Source: Lysobacter sp. (GTDB taxonomy: Bacteria > Pseudomonadota > Gammaproteobacteria > Xanthomonadales > Xanthomonadaceae). From it: a DNA stretch of 64,000 nt. Below the pieces are notes generated by a model, which worked only from the letters and a program-made list of their open reading frames with translations, was not told the DNA's origin and made no database searches. The translations under genes and the position numbers were made by a program. Of the stretch, positions 45,571 through 57,300 are shown one piece after another. The stretch lies in the NCBI GenBank assembly GCA_008015835.1, contig SSGH01000011.1:1-64000 (forward strand), written 5' to 3'. Position 1 is the first letter of the stretch. Every line of letters begins with the position of its first letter.

Positions 45571-45751
45571 GAGCTTTCTCCTTGCTGGCATTGTGCGTAC
45601 GCACGGAAATGCCCCGAACCGGGGCCGCGAAACCCTTGCGACGATGGCGTGGTGCATCGTCGTCGGTGCTCCTGTCATACCAACGCAGTCGGTCGCGCGC
45701 ATCGGCCGCGATCCGGGAACATCACGGAGTACACTGTTCGCCCTCGTATCG

Positions 45752-45770
45752 CGATAGAACGTTTCTATCG
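45752..45770. promoter_or_regulatory. OxyR-like dyad upstream of hslR
   Basis: CGATAGAACGTTTCTATCG contains ATAG-N7-CTAT in an 8-bp dyad, 44 bp before the hslR ATG. It shares CGATAG-N7-CTATCG with the site upstream of katG (48796-48814). A possible -10 (TACACT, about 45729) lies before it, so binding here would more likely repress than activate. Confidence 0.45.
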
Positions 45771-45814
45771 AACTCGCCCCCGCTGCGCTAACGCATTCTT
45801 CGTCGCCTCATCGC

Positions 45815-46213
45815 ATGCAGACCGATCTTTCCACCCTCCGCCTCGACCAATGGCTTTGGGCCGCGCGTTTTTTCAAGACGCGCAGTCTGGCTAAGCAGGC
45901 GATCGAGACCGGTAAGGTCGAGGTCGGTGGGCAGCGCGCGAAGGCGTCGCGGGCGGTGCGCGTGGGCGATGCGTTGCGCATCGTGCGCGGGGACGAAACG
46001 TTCGAGGTCGAAGTCCTGGGGTTGAGCGATCGCCGTGGTTCCGCGTCGGTCGCGCAGGCGCTGTACGCGGAAAGCGAAGCGTCGAAGGCGCGGCGCGTCG
46101 AGGCGCTGGCGACGTTGCGCGCCGCGCGCGCGGGGTATCAGCCGCCCGAGAGCAAGCCCGACAAACGCGCGCGGCGGTTGATTCGCGCGTTGGGGGATAT
46201 CGACGCGCTCTGA
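45815..46213 (+). CDS. hslR: Heat shock protein 15 (S4-domain RNA-binding protein)
   Basis: A 132-residue protein, the same length as E. coli Hsp15. It binds free 50S subunits carrying nascent chains after abortive termination and helps recycle them. The S4 domain (about 8-70) shows LRLDQWLWAARFFKTRSLAKQAIETGKVEVGG, and the basic C-terminal helix ends PDKRARRLIRALGD. It is convergent with katG across a 300-bp repeat-rich gap. Confidence 0.94.
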   Translation: MQTDLSTLRLDQWLWAARFFKTRSLAKQAIETGKVEVGGQRAKASRAVRVGDALRIVRGDETFEVEVLGLSDRRGSASVAQALYAESEASKARRVEALATLRAARAGYQPPESKPDKRARRLIRALGDIDAL

Positions 46214-46298
46214 TGCTCGTCGGATGAGTCGCTGCGATTCGGTCGGAACTTTGCTGGGGCTCGTCTCGAGTCAAGAACGACAGAGTCCGTAACCATGT

Positions 46299-46374
46299 CG
46301 TCATCCCGGCGAACGCCGGGATCCCGTTTTACGCTTCCCTCGTAACGCTGGATTCCGGCGTTCGCCGGAATGAC
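46299..46374. repeat. Paired inverted repeat of the GTCATCCCGGCGAACGCCGGGAT type
   Basis: CGTCATCCCGGCGAACGCCGGGATCC (46299-46324) is itself a palindrome, and a closely related inverted copy TGGATTCCGGCGTTCGCCGGAATGACG lies at 46349-46374. This is a widespread dispersed element of proteobacterial intergenic regions. It lies between convergent hslR and katG. Confidence 0.85.
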
Positions 46375-46411
46375 GATGCTAGGCGTCGGGCATCTCGCGC
46401 TACCTTTCTAA

Positions 46412-46436
46412 CCCCTCTCCCGCGAGAGGAGAGGGG
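46412..46436 (-). terminator. Hairpin downstream of katG
   Basis: Stem CCCCTCTCC / GGAGAGGGG with a 7-base loop, 77 bp beyond the katG stop. The CCCCTCTCCCGCGAG repeat is a common dispersed hairpin in related genomes. No T-tract, so termination is inferred from position. Confidence 0.5.
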
Positions 46437-46512
46437 CTTGCGGCGTGAACGTAGCGATCAATCGAACTTCGCAGAATGGGGGTTGGTCTATCGCATTGCA
46501 TCGGCGAAGCGA

Positions 46513-49057
<2,545 letters not shown>

Positions 49058-50152
49058 ATGAAGCGTTTCTTGATGGCTGCGGCCATCTTCGCCGTCACAA
49101 CCGTTACAGGCTCGGCCTTCGCCGGCGCAAGGAACGCTCCCGGCGGCGCATCGCCCGCACCGGCGCCGATTCAGTTGACCGCTAAACAACGCGGCGATAT
49201 CGCCCGTACGTTGGTTGCTCAGTGGGCGGAGGACGTCCGCAAACAAGGTGGCGATGTTCGTCAGTGGGCGACCAAGCTGGGCCGCTTCGTCGGCACCGCC
49301 GATGTCGCGAATCTTCGGCAAGCGCTCGATATGCCGACCTACACCACCATGATGGCCGTGCTGCAGGGCCAACCGGTCGCCAGCAAGAGCGTGCAGAAAG
49401 CGCTGGCGCAAGCGGCCGACGTGGGCATCGAAAGCCTCGGTAGCGCGATCGCCGACACGACCTACACCCCGCTGCCCAACGGCCGTTGCCGCGTCGCCGA
49501 CTCGCGCGTGATCGCTTCGCCGCTCACCGGTGGCGTGGCGCGCAATATCGATACCGAAGACATCTCCAGCTACGCCGCCCAGGGCGGCAACGGCACCTTC
49601 GCCAACGGCGACGGTTCGGCCAATTGCGGCATCCCGAGTCTGGCGACGGCGCTGGCGGTCAGCGTGACGGTGTTGAGCACGGGCAACGAGGGTTTCTTCA
49701 AGATCTACGAGAACGGCAAACCGTTCCAGACCGGCAGCACGGTGTACTACACCGGTGCGGTCAGCGCCTCGAACGACGTCATCGTGACGTCGTGCCAATC
49801 GTGCGCGGTGGAATTGGCGATCTACGCCAGCAGCGGCGTGAACTACGTGATCGACGTGGTCGGCTATTTCATGCCCCCGCAAGCGACGAATCTGCAGTGC
49901 ACGCAAACCGCGCTGCAATCGTTCACGGTCGCGGCCGGGGATTTCACGTTCTTCAATAATCCGCTCTGCCCGACCGGTTATCACGAAGTGATGCCGTATT
50001 GCTACTCGGGCAGCGCGGGTGTGTACAGCCAAGGCAGCGGCGTCAACAGCAACACGGCGGGTCTGGCGACGTTCTGCGCATGGCAGAACACGAACTCAAC
50101 TTCGCGCACCGTCTACGGCGGCAGCATTTGTTGCCGCGTTCCCGGTCGCTGA
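49058..50152 (+). CDS. Secreted protein of unknown function
   Basis: A 364-residue protein with a signal peptide (LMAAAIFAVTTVTGSAFAG). A helical region follows (KQRGDIARTLVAQWAEDVRKQGG to about residue 130). Then comes a beta-rich domain rich in Gly, Ser and Asn (about 135-285) ending AIYASSGVNYVIDVVGYF, a phrase common in secreted bacterial beta domains. The Cys-rich C terminus (about 290-364) has eight or so Cys. GGGGAGG five bases before the ATG supports the start. No enzymatic motif is seen. Confidence 0.75.
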   Translation: MKRFLMAAAIFAVTTVTGSAFAGARNAPGGASPAPAPIQLTAKQRGDIARTLVAQWAEDVRKQGGDVRQWATKLGRFVGTADVANLRQALDMPTYTTMMAVLQGQPVASKSVQKALAQAADVGIESLGSAIADTTYTPLPNGRCRVADSRVIASPLTGGVARNIDTEDISSYAAQGGNGTFANGDGSANCGIPSLATALAVSVTVLSTGNEGFFKIYENGKPFQTGSTVYYTGAVSASNDVIVTSCQSCAVELAIYASSGVNYVIDVVGYFMPPQATNLQCTQTALQSFTVAAGDFTFFNNPLCPTGYHEVMPYCYSGSAGVYSQGSGVNSNTAGLATFCAWQNTNSTSRTVYGGSICCRVPGR

Positions 50153-50199
50153 TCGGCTCCGCTCGTGCGGCCCTTCCTGCGCAATGACGAGCGGCGCAG

Positions 50200-50233
50200 T
50201 CGCGACTCCGAACACAGCGGTTCGGAGTCGCGA
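50200..50233 (+). terminator. Hairpin downstream of the secreted-protein gene
   Basis: Perfect 13-bp stem TCGCGACTCCGAA / TTCGGAGTCGCGA with an 8-base loop, 48 bp after the stop codon. No T-tract follows. Confidence 0.6.
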
Positions 50234-50286
50234 GGGCTACGCGGAGGCGGCGTATCGCTGCTTTCCTCGGTCTCCATATGCGTGAG

Positions 50287-50322
50287 ACAAAAAACGAACG
50301 GCCGCCTTCGGGCGGCCGTTCG
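50287..50322 (-). terminator. Rho-independent terminator of the TIR-STAND gene
   Basis: Perfect 12-bp stem CGAACGGCCGCC / GGCGGCCGTTCG with a tetraloop; on the minus strand it is followed by TTTTTT, 113 bp beyond the TIR-STAND stop codon. Confidence 0.8.
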
Positions 50323-50434
50323 CGATTACGTCGTCAGAGACAATTCGCGTAACTCGATGTGCATATGGCCTGCAGGCGAGACTGGAATGCGGCGTTTTAT
50401 CGGGTCGCAGTGAGTGTCGTTGCGTGCATCGCAG

Positions 50435-52852
50435 TTAGCCGCCGCATTCGCGGAGGAGAGCTTGTGCCTCGGCGAGTTTGGGGGATCCGAGGCGCGTGTC
50501 GATATCCACTGCGCGCTGGGCATGGGGCAAAGCTTCGGTGGCTTTGCCCTGGCGCGCGAGGGCTTTGGCGAGGCTAAAATTGTTGACGGCAATCAATTCC
50601 TGGCGGTGAACGCCTTCGGACAAGCTCAGGGCTTCGCGCGCGAGTGATTCGGCGGCTGGCCAGTCCTTGCGATCTAGGGCCAAGCCAGCCAGATTGCTGG
50701 TGAGGGCGGCTACGCCTTCGGTGTAATCAATCGCGCGCGCCACGCGTAGCGCCTCGCAATAATGGGCCTCGGCAGCAGCAAAGTCGCCCGAGGATTGCTC
50801 AGCATCGGCGAGGGAGTTCAACCCAATCGCCACGTCCATACTCTCGGCAGCGAGGTTGCGGTATAGGTCGAGCGCCTCCTTGTAGGCGGCGATGGCGGCG
50901 GGGTAATCGTCATTCAGCAACTGGCCGCTTCCGCGTAGGCGAATGGCTATAGCTCGCTCGCGGGCACCGGACTTAGCAGTGCTCCAGTGCGCTGCGGCAC
51001 GATCGGCACAGGCGAGCACTGCATCCGCTTGATGGCGTAGGGAGTGAATGTAGCCGGCGTCATGGGCACGCCAACCGGCGTTGAAATGATCGGTGGCGAC
51101 CACCGCCCGAGCTTCGGCTTTCTCATTGAGGGCAAGCCATTCATCCCAGCGACCCTGGAAATCAATGAAGGTCTCAAGCGCACGGCACACGGTTTGCAAA
51201 CGCTGGTAGTCGCCCGCAAGAAATAGCGCCAAGGCGGGGGCGATGCCGGGCCAGGCGGCTTCTAGCATGGGGAAGCGGTCGAAGCTCTCGTAGCCGTTCT
51301 CGATGATGAGCGCATAGGCCCGTCGTTCTAGCCGATCGCCTGCGTCCGCCACCACTTCGGGACGTTTTTTGCGCAGGAAGTCCGCAACCATCGGCACGAG
51401 AATAAAGGCGGTTAGCTCATCGTTCGGCACGGCGAGGGAACGATTGACGAGGTTGCGCAGGGTTCGGTCGGTCTCCAATTCCGTGACATTGGAGATCGCG
51501 GCGATATGTTCGACCTTGGTCGGCTGGGTGAAGTAGGTGAGCGCGCAGAGCGTTTTGGTTTCGGCCTCGCTGAAGTCCTCCACTAGATCGCCGAAGATGA
51601 ATTCCAGCGGGTCGTTGCCCGGCGGGCAGGAGCGGAGAAAATCGAGCGCATCGGTGAACGTGAGGCAGTGGCCGCGCCCGATCTGGCCGGCGGTCCAGCG
51701 CAGCAACAGTGGACTACCGCCGGTCTCGCGGTAAAGCACGAGGCGGTCCGCTTCGCTGGTTCTGGCGAGGTGTGGGTTGTGCGTGGCGAGTTCAGCCAGC
51801 GTGTCGAGCGCGGCTTGTTGGCCGAGTTTTTCGAGGATCAGCTCCTCCGCGCCGGAACCGATGCGCCTGCGGCTGGTCAGGATGGCCTTGCAGCCTGCGG
51901 GGAGCTTTTTGACGAAGGTGAAAAGAATGTCGCGCTCGGGTTTGAGCAGGCTTTCGAGATTGTCGAGGACCAACAGCGTCTGCGTGCCGCGCAGGGCGTC
52001 GAGCAGCAAGCGCGGGCGTTGGTCTTCCGCGACCTTGACGATGTCGTCGCGGCCCAGCTCGCGGGCGAGTTCGCCGAACAGTTCGACCAGACCGCTGACC
52101 AGAAAACCGCTAAGGTCGCGCAGGCCGTCGTCGTCCAGCTCGCGGCTTTTGAGTGAGATGAAAACGATCTTGTCGAAGAGGTCCGCGGGCGCCGCGTAGG
52201 CGGCGCGCACCGCGAGCGAGGTTTTCCCCATCCCGCCCGGACCATCGATCAAGGCGCCACAGGTGCGCGAATCCGGGTCGAGGGCGTCGGCGATCTTTCT
52301 CAGTTCCTCCTCGCGGCCAAAGAATGGTTGCAACGCGGGCAAATTGTGGGGGATGAGCGTTTTTGGTGCCGATGCGACAACAACGACGGGCTTGGTGTAG
52401 TGGTCCTTCGAGTGGCCTTCGTTGAGCGCGAGGCGTTGGAGAATCAGGGCGACGAATTCATCGGGAGTTTTGTGGTCGAGTTCGATGAAGCCCGAGGCCG
52501 GACTCAAACCATCGGCATTGGCGTAGCCGAACCGGCAGGGCATCACGCGATGACCATTCGCTTTCGTGAGCAAGCCGTAGATGTGGATCCACTCCCAGCC
52601 GGTCCATCGCTTCGTGTCGTAGTCGGGACAGAGGATTGGAACGATAAGATCTGACTGCTCGCCGTAGAGCTTGGGCAGGTAGATACCGAGGTTATAGCGG
52701 GCGAATTCCGCCTCGTGATATTTGTCGTAGAGAATCTTCTCTTGCCCGAATCGCTCCGCGAGCAAGTCGGCGACCTCTTTCACGAAATCGCGCTTTTCTC
52801 CGGCAAAGGACAATGCGATGCGGAAGCGTTTCGGAACGGTAGGAGAGTCCAT
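50435..52852 (-). CDS. TIR / NB-ARC / TPR STAND protein, probable antiphage sensor
   Basis: An 805-residue NLR-like protein. Residues about 9-125 form a TIR-type domain (FRIALSFAGEKRDFVKEVADLL, LYDKYHEAEFARYNL, KRWTGWEW with Glu87 in the position of the catalytic Glu of NAD-cleaving TIRs). An NB-ARC/STAND ATPase follows with Walker A DGPGGMGKTS (203-212), Walker B TLLVLDNLE (292-300), sensor ILTSRRR (about 324-330) and GGSPLLL (378-384). Residues about 590-800 are TPR repeats, the likely ligand-sensing part. By analogy with bacterial TIR-STAND systems, ligand binding would oligomerise the protein and trigger NAD+ loss and abortive infection. It is a single gene, flanked by unrelated genes and its own terminator. 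Confidence 0.9.
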   Translation of the reverse strand: MDSPTVPKRFRIALSFAGEKRDFVKEVADLLAERFGQEKILYDKYHEAEFARYNLGIYLPKLYGEQSDLIVPILCPDYDTKRWTGWEWIHIYGLLTKANGHRVMPCRFGYANADGLSPASGFIELDHKTPDEFVALILQRLALNEGHSKDHYTKPVVVVASAPKTLIPHNLPALQPFFGREEELRKIADALDPDSRTCGALIDGPGGMGKTSLAVRAAYAAPADLFDKIVFISLKSRELDDDGLRDLSGFLVSGLVELFGELARELGRDDIVKVAEDQRPRLLLDALRGTQTLLVLDNLESLLKPERDILFTFVKKLPAGCKAILTSRRRIGSGAEELILEKLGQQAALDTLAELATHNPHLARTSEADRLVLYRETGGSPLLLRWTAGQIGRGHCLTFTDALDFLRSCPPGNDPLEFIFGDLVEDFSEAETKTLCALTYFTQPTKVEHIAAISNVTELETDRTLRNLVNRSLAVPNDELTAFILVPMVADFLRKKRPEVVADAGDRLERRAYALIIENGYESFDRFPMLEAAWPGIAPALALFLAGDYQRLQTVCRALETFIDFQGRWDEWLALNEKAEARAVVATDHFNAGWRAHDAGYIHSLRHQADAVLACADRAAAHWSTAKSGARERAIAIRLRGSGQLLNDDYPAAIAAYKEALDLYRNLAAESMDVAIGLNSLADAEQSSGDFAAAEAHYCEALRVARAIDYTEGVAALTSNLAGLALDRKDWPAAESLAREALSLSEGVHRQELIAVNNFSLAKALARQGKATEALPHAQRAVDIDTRLGSPKLAEAQALLRECGG

Positions 52853-53011
52853 TGCTCCGCTCGATCATCATGAAACCCCAGGCTGGGGTGATGTTCGGAT
52901 TTTGGGCGCGCGAGACGAATATCGTCAATTGGCGGTCGTGCGTGTGGAGACGATGGGTATTGCGATGGGGCAGCGCGCGATGGCGCGCCGCCCCGAATCT
53001 CCGACGCGATC

Positions 53012-53665
53012 TCAGCGTTTCCCGCCCAACAGCCCGCCGCCGATCTTGAGCAAATCGCCCAGGCCGAGCTGGCCGTCGCCGTCCTGATCGAGGACGGCGC
53101 CGAGCAGGCCGCCGCCGAGGCCGCCCTGTTGACGCACGGCTTGTTGTTCCTGGCCGAGAATCGCGCCCAGAACCTGCGCGGTGGGATTGCCGTCGCCGGC
53201 CATGCCGATGGCTTGGCCGCCGCTGTTATCGGCGCCGGAAAACATGCGCTTGGCGAGATACGCCAGCACGATCGGCGCGAGGATTTTCATCAATTGCCCG
53301 GCGCGGTCGCCGCCGAGGCCGGTGGCTTCGCCCAGATGCTGTTCCGCGCGATTTTGTTGGCCGCCGAAGATGTGGCCGAGCATGCCGGCGCCGTCGGTTT
53401 GCCGGCTTTGCGCGCCGCCCAGCACCATGCCGAGCAGATTGCCCAGATCGCCGCCGCTGCCGGCGTGATCGCGCTGCAGCGCACCGAACAGCGCCTCCGC
53501 GCCCTGCGGCTGACTGGCGTTCTTGCCCAGCGCACCGATCAGCAACGGCAGCGCCGCGCTGACCGCCCCGGCGGCCTGGGTGCGGCCGATCCCGAGTTGC
53601 TGCGAAATCTGCTGGAGCGGTGCGCCTTCGAGTTGGGCGAACAGGTCGTCGGTGAGAGCGGTCAT
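53012..53665 (-). CDS. DUF937 (YidB-like) protein
   Basis: A 217-residue protein. LGIGRTQAAGAVSAALPLLIGALGKNA is the DUF937 repeat-type helix pair, followed by Gly-rich stretches (LGNLLGMVLGGAQ) and LAPIVLAYLAKRMF. The C terminus is the calcium-loop-like DQDGDGQLGLGDLLKIGGGLLGG. ATG at 53665 has AAGGA nine bases upstream. Members are widespread in proteobacteria with no defined function. Confidence 0.88.
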   Translation of the reverse strand: MTALTDDLFAQLEGAPLQQISQQLGIGRTQAAGAVSAALPLLIGALGKNASQPQGAEALFGALQRDHAGSGGDLGNLLGMVLGGAQSRQTDGAGMLGHIFGGQQNRAEQHLGEATGLGGDRAGQLMKILAPIVLAYLAKRMFSGADNSGGQAIGMAGDGNPTAQVLGAILGQEQQAVRQQGGLGGGLLGAVLDQDGDGQLGLGDLLKIGGGLLGGKR

Positions 53666-53935
53666 GGCGAATTCCTTGGGTTCGATAGGCGACGCACGGC
53701 GTCGGGGCGGCCACTGTAGCGCGTCGCGCCGTGGGGGAAAGGCGGCCCGACACCTTTTTTCCCGCAGGGACCCGTTCGCGGCCATTCGCGCCGCACCGAA
53801 TCGGCGCGCCGATCGATGCGAAAAATCAATCGCAGACCCGCGAGTCGAGCGCTCGCCGAGCGAAGACGATGACCTAGACTGTGGCGGTCGGTGTCGATCG
53901 CGCTGCCCCGTCGTTTCGATCAAGGAGGAATTGCT

Positions 53936-54145
53936 ATGAAACGCTTTCGTCTGATCTTCGCCGCGGCGTTCGCGCTCGGTCTGGGCGTATCCGGCGGGGT
54001 TTCCGCGGTCGATGCAGACCCGGACTGCATGAGCATGTGCCAAGAACTGATGAACGACTGTCTCGTCATCGCCGAACAAGGCGGCGGCGGGACGCGGCAC
54101 TGTTTCCGGTTTTATCGCGACTGCATCGCGGGTTGCCAGGTCTGA
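53936..54145 (+). CDS. Small secreted cysteine-patterned peptide
   Basis: A 69-residue precursor. The signal peptide (LIFAAAFALGLGVSGGVSA) leaves a mature peptide of about 44 residues. Its six Cys follow C-x3-C-x6-C-x13-C-x6-C-x3-C, a mirror-symmetric spacing that fits two antiparallel helices stapled by disulfides, with a Gly-rich loop (EQGGGGTRH) between. The ribosome-binding site AAGGAGG is perfect. No neighbour suggests processing or export beyond Sec. It could be a toxin-like or chaperone-like helical hairpin; function is unknown. Confidence 0.75.
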   Translation: MKRFRLIFAAAFALGLGVSGGVSAVDADPDCMSMCQELMNDCLVIAEQGGGGTRHCFRFYRDCIAGCQV

Positions 54146-54343
54146 AGAGTTGGGTGGGTCGTAGGGGGTTCAAGCGCTTCGCGATCGTCGTCTCTCCACG
54201 GCGGTCGTAGGGTTTCGCGCTCCGCGGCGCGATGCGTGTCGGTGGTGCGATGCGGCGGCGAACGCCGTCGCGAACGTATCGCGTTGCGGAATTTTTTTCG
54301 GCGAAGCGCGATCGGCGATGAGCGACATCGGCCGTCGCCGAAC

Positions 54344-57300
54344 TCAATCCTCTCCCACCGGTATCGCGTCGAATTCGCCGGCCAGCACGCGGTCGTAACG
54401 GCCGCTGCGCCAGCCGCGCACGCTGTCGCGCACCAAGGGCGAGGGCGCGGCGCGATAGCGACGGCAAATGCGCAGTTCGTCCTCGGCATGGCCGTCGACG
54501 AGGTTGTGGCCGTTAGCGTTTTGCGCCCGCGACGGGCGCGCGCGTCCCGGCGAATCCGGGGCCACCCGAACCGCGGCCACGATGCGCGCGGTGCCGCCGT
54601 CGGCGGTGTCGTATTCGAACGCGTGCAGGCCATGCTCGGCTTCGAGCAGCGCGAGCGCGCCGAAGCCCCTGATCGCCACGCGCGCGCGGCAAGCGGTCGC
54701 GTCTTGCTCCAGCGTGTCGACGCGCATGTGGCGGCGGTCGGCCCACGCCATGTACATCGCCAGCAAACGCTGCCACCACAGCCGCGCCTGCGCGGGGTCG
54801 CGCTTGAGATCGCTCTCGCTCACGCTCAGCCACAGCAGCGCGTCTTGCGGGCGTTGCCGCGACACCGACTCGACGGCGAGTTCGGTCAGCCACAGCAATT
54901 GCGCATGACGCGCGACGAATGCGGGGTCGGTGCCGTCGCGGGCGAGGCGTTCGTCCAACCGGCGCGCGGTCTCGAACGCGCTCTCGATGCGATGCCGACG
55001 TTCGATCCGATCCAGCACTTCGAAACGCGTGGGCTGCGACCAGAAATCGCGCTCGTTCATGCGTGCGTAGTCGGCGTCGCGCGCGTCCGACCACGCCGGC
55101 GCGTCCAGCGCGTCGGCCAGTCGCGTAAACGCGGCGCGCAGCGTTTCGATCGCCTCCGCGGAGGCTTCGGGGGCGTAGACCAGCGCGCGCGGGTCGCCGT
55201 CGCGCGCGGCGCTGGGCGGCGCGTTCGACGCGGGCACGTTCGGGTCCACGAATTCCGCTTCCAGGCGGTCGCCGACGCTGCGCACGAACAGGAATTGATC
55301 GCCCTGCGGCGTGCGGTGCTCCACGATGCTGCGCGCGAGCGGCGCCAACAGATGCTGTTCGATCGCGCGTCGCACCGGCCGTGCGCCCAGATCGGGCGTA
55401 AACCCGCGATCGAGCAAGAATTCGATCGCCGACGGCTCCCATTCCACCGCCCAATCCTTGTTGCGCAGGCCGCGGCGGTCCATCGCGCGCTGCAGTTCCT
55501 TATGCAGGATCTCGCGCATCAGCGTGCGATCCAGCGGATTGAACAGCACGATGCGATCGAGGCGATTGAGGAACTCGCGGCGGAAGGTCTCGAATAGCGC
55601 TTTTTCGACCGCGCCGCGCGAATAACCGCCGGCGACCGAAGTGAAACCCGGGCCGGCGTTGCGCGCGAGTGTCGAACCGACGTTGCTGGTGAGGATGATG
55701 ATGCTGTGGCGGAAATCGGCGACGCGCCCGCTGCGGTCGCTCAGGCGCCCGTCGTCGAAGACCTGCAGGAACAAGTCCCAGACCTTCGGATGCGCTTTTT
55801 CGAATTCGTCGAGCAACACCACCGAGAAGGGCTGCTCGCGGATGCGCGCGGTGAGCGAGCGCGCGGAACCGTCGTGGCCGTCGTCGGTCAGTCGCCACGC
55901 GGCGTCTTCGGACTGGTACTCGCTCATATCGATGCGCAGCAACCGTTCGCTGCTGCCGAACAGCAATTCGCCGAGCGTCTTCGCCAATTCGGTTTTGCCG
56001 GTGCCGGTGGGGCCGGCGAACAGGAACACGCCGATCGGCCGTCCCGCATCGACCAAACCCGCTTTCAGCATCGCGATGCGATCGACGAGGCATTCCACCG
56101 CCTCGTCTTGGCCGATCACGCGTTTGCGGAAGAACGCGCGGAGTTGCTCCAAATCCAGGCTTTGCCGGTCGTCGAGCACGTCCAAGGGCAGGCCGCTGCG
56201 CGAGGCGATGGCGCGCAGCAGCGCTTCGCCGTCCAGCGGCAAGCGCGGCGGTTCTTCCGACAACGCCGTGCGCAGGGTTTCGTCGAGCAGGCGCAGCGTG
56301 CGGCCCGGCTCGTGCTGTTCGGGGAAATACTGCGCCGCCATGCGCTGCGCTTCGTCCAGCGTGCGCGTTTCGATCGCCGAGCGACCGAGCGCGGTCTCGC
56401 GCGCGCCGGCCCAACGCGCGAGCACATCGCGCATCGCCGCATCGTCGGGCGAGCGCAGCGTCGCGAGTTCGGCGTGATGCCGCAGCACCGGTCGCGCCAA
56501 CAACAGTTGCGCGGATTGCTGCGGCGTCATCTCGCCCAACATCAGCAAGCGGCCGCGCTCCATCGCCGGCAATAGCAGGTCGAGAATGCCGCGCGGATCC
56601 TGCTTATGACTGCCCTTGTGCAGCAAGTCGAAAAAATCCTGCACGCGCCACAGCGCGCGCGGGCGGTCCAACGCGGCGAGCAAATCGCGGATGCGCGCTT
56701 CGAGCTCGCCGGAATAGGTCTGACCGGCCAACACTTCGGCGGCCGAGGCCTCGAACAAGAGCCAACCTTCCGCATGCAAGCGCGCGAACAGGCGGTCGAC
56801 CAGGGTGCTTTTGCCGATGCCGTGTTCGCCGCAGACCAGAATCGATTTCGGGCGCGGCGCGTTGAGCAGTTCGTGCAGTTTGTCCAGATCGCGCAGCAGG
56901 TCCGGGTGATCCACGATCGCGGTGTCGGCCGGCGGCGACCAGACGCGGCCGATGCCGCCCAGCGTGTGCTTCTCGCGACGGCGGCGCGATTCGTCGCCGA
57001 TTTGGGCGAGATACGGCGCGAGCGCCGGCTCCTGGAAGCGCTGCAGCACGCCTTCGATGTCCTGCACGGCGTCGTCGTTCAACTCGTCGAACGCCATCGC
57101 TTCCGCGTCGCCCTGCGGCGGATTGGCCTGCGCCCAACGGAAATAATCGCGCGCGCGCTGACGCACGCCGGGCGCGTCCCACCACCAGCCGCGGGCATGC
57201 CGCAGCAGCCACGGCAGCGCGCGCGCGTCCGACTGCGCCTGCAGCCAATCGAACAGAAAGCGCAACGGATAACCGCCGAAGGGCAGGGTCGCGGTCATCG

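Noticed and set aside
45478..45894. 138-residue plus-strand frame overlapping the start of hslR
   Set aside because: Antisense to the frameshifted gene and out of frame with hslR; no ribosome-binding site or domain.
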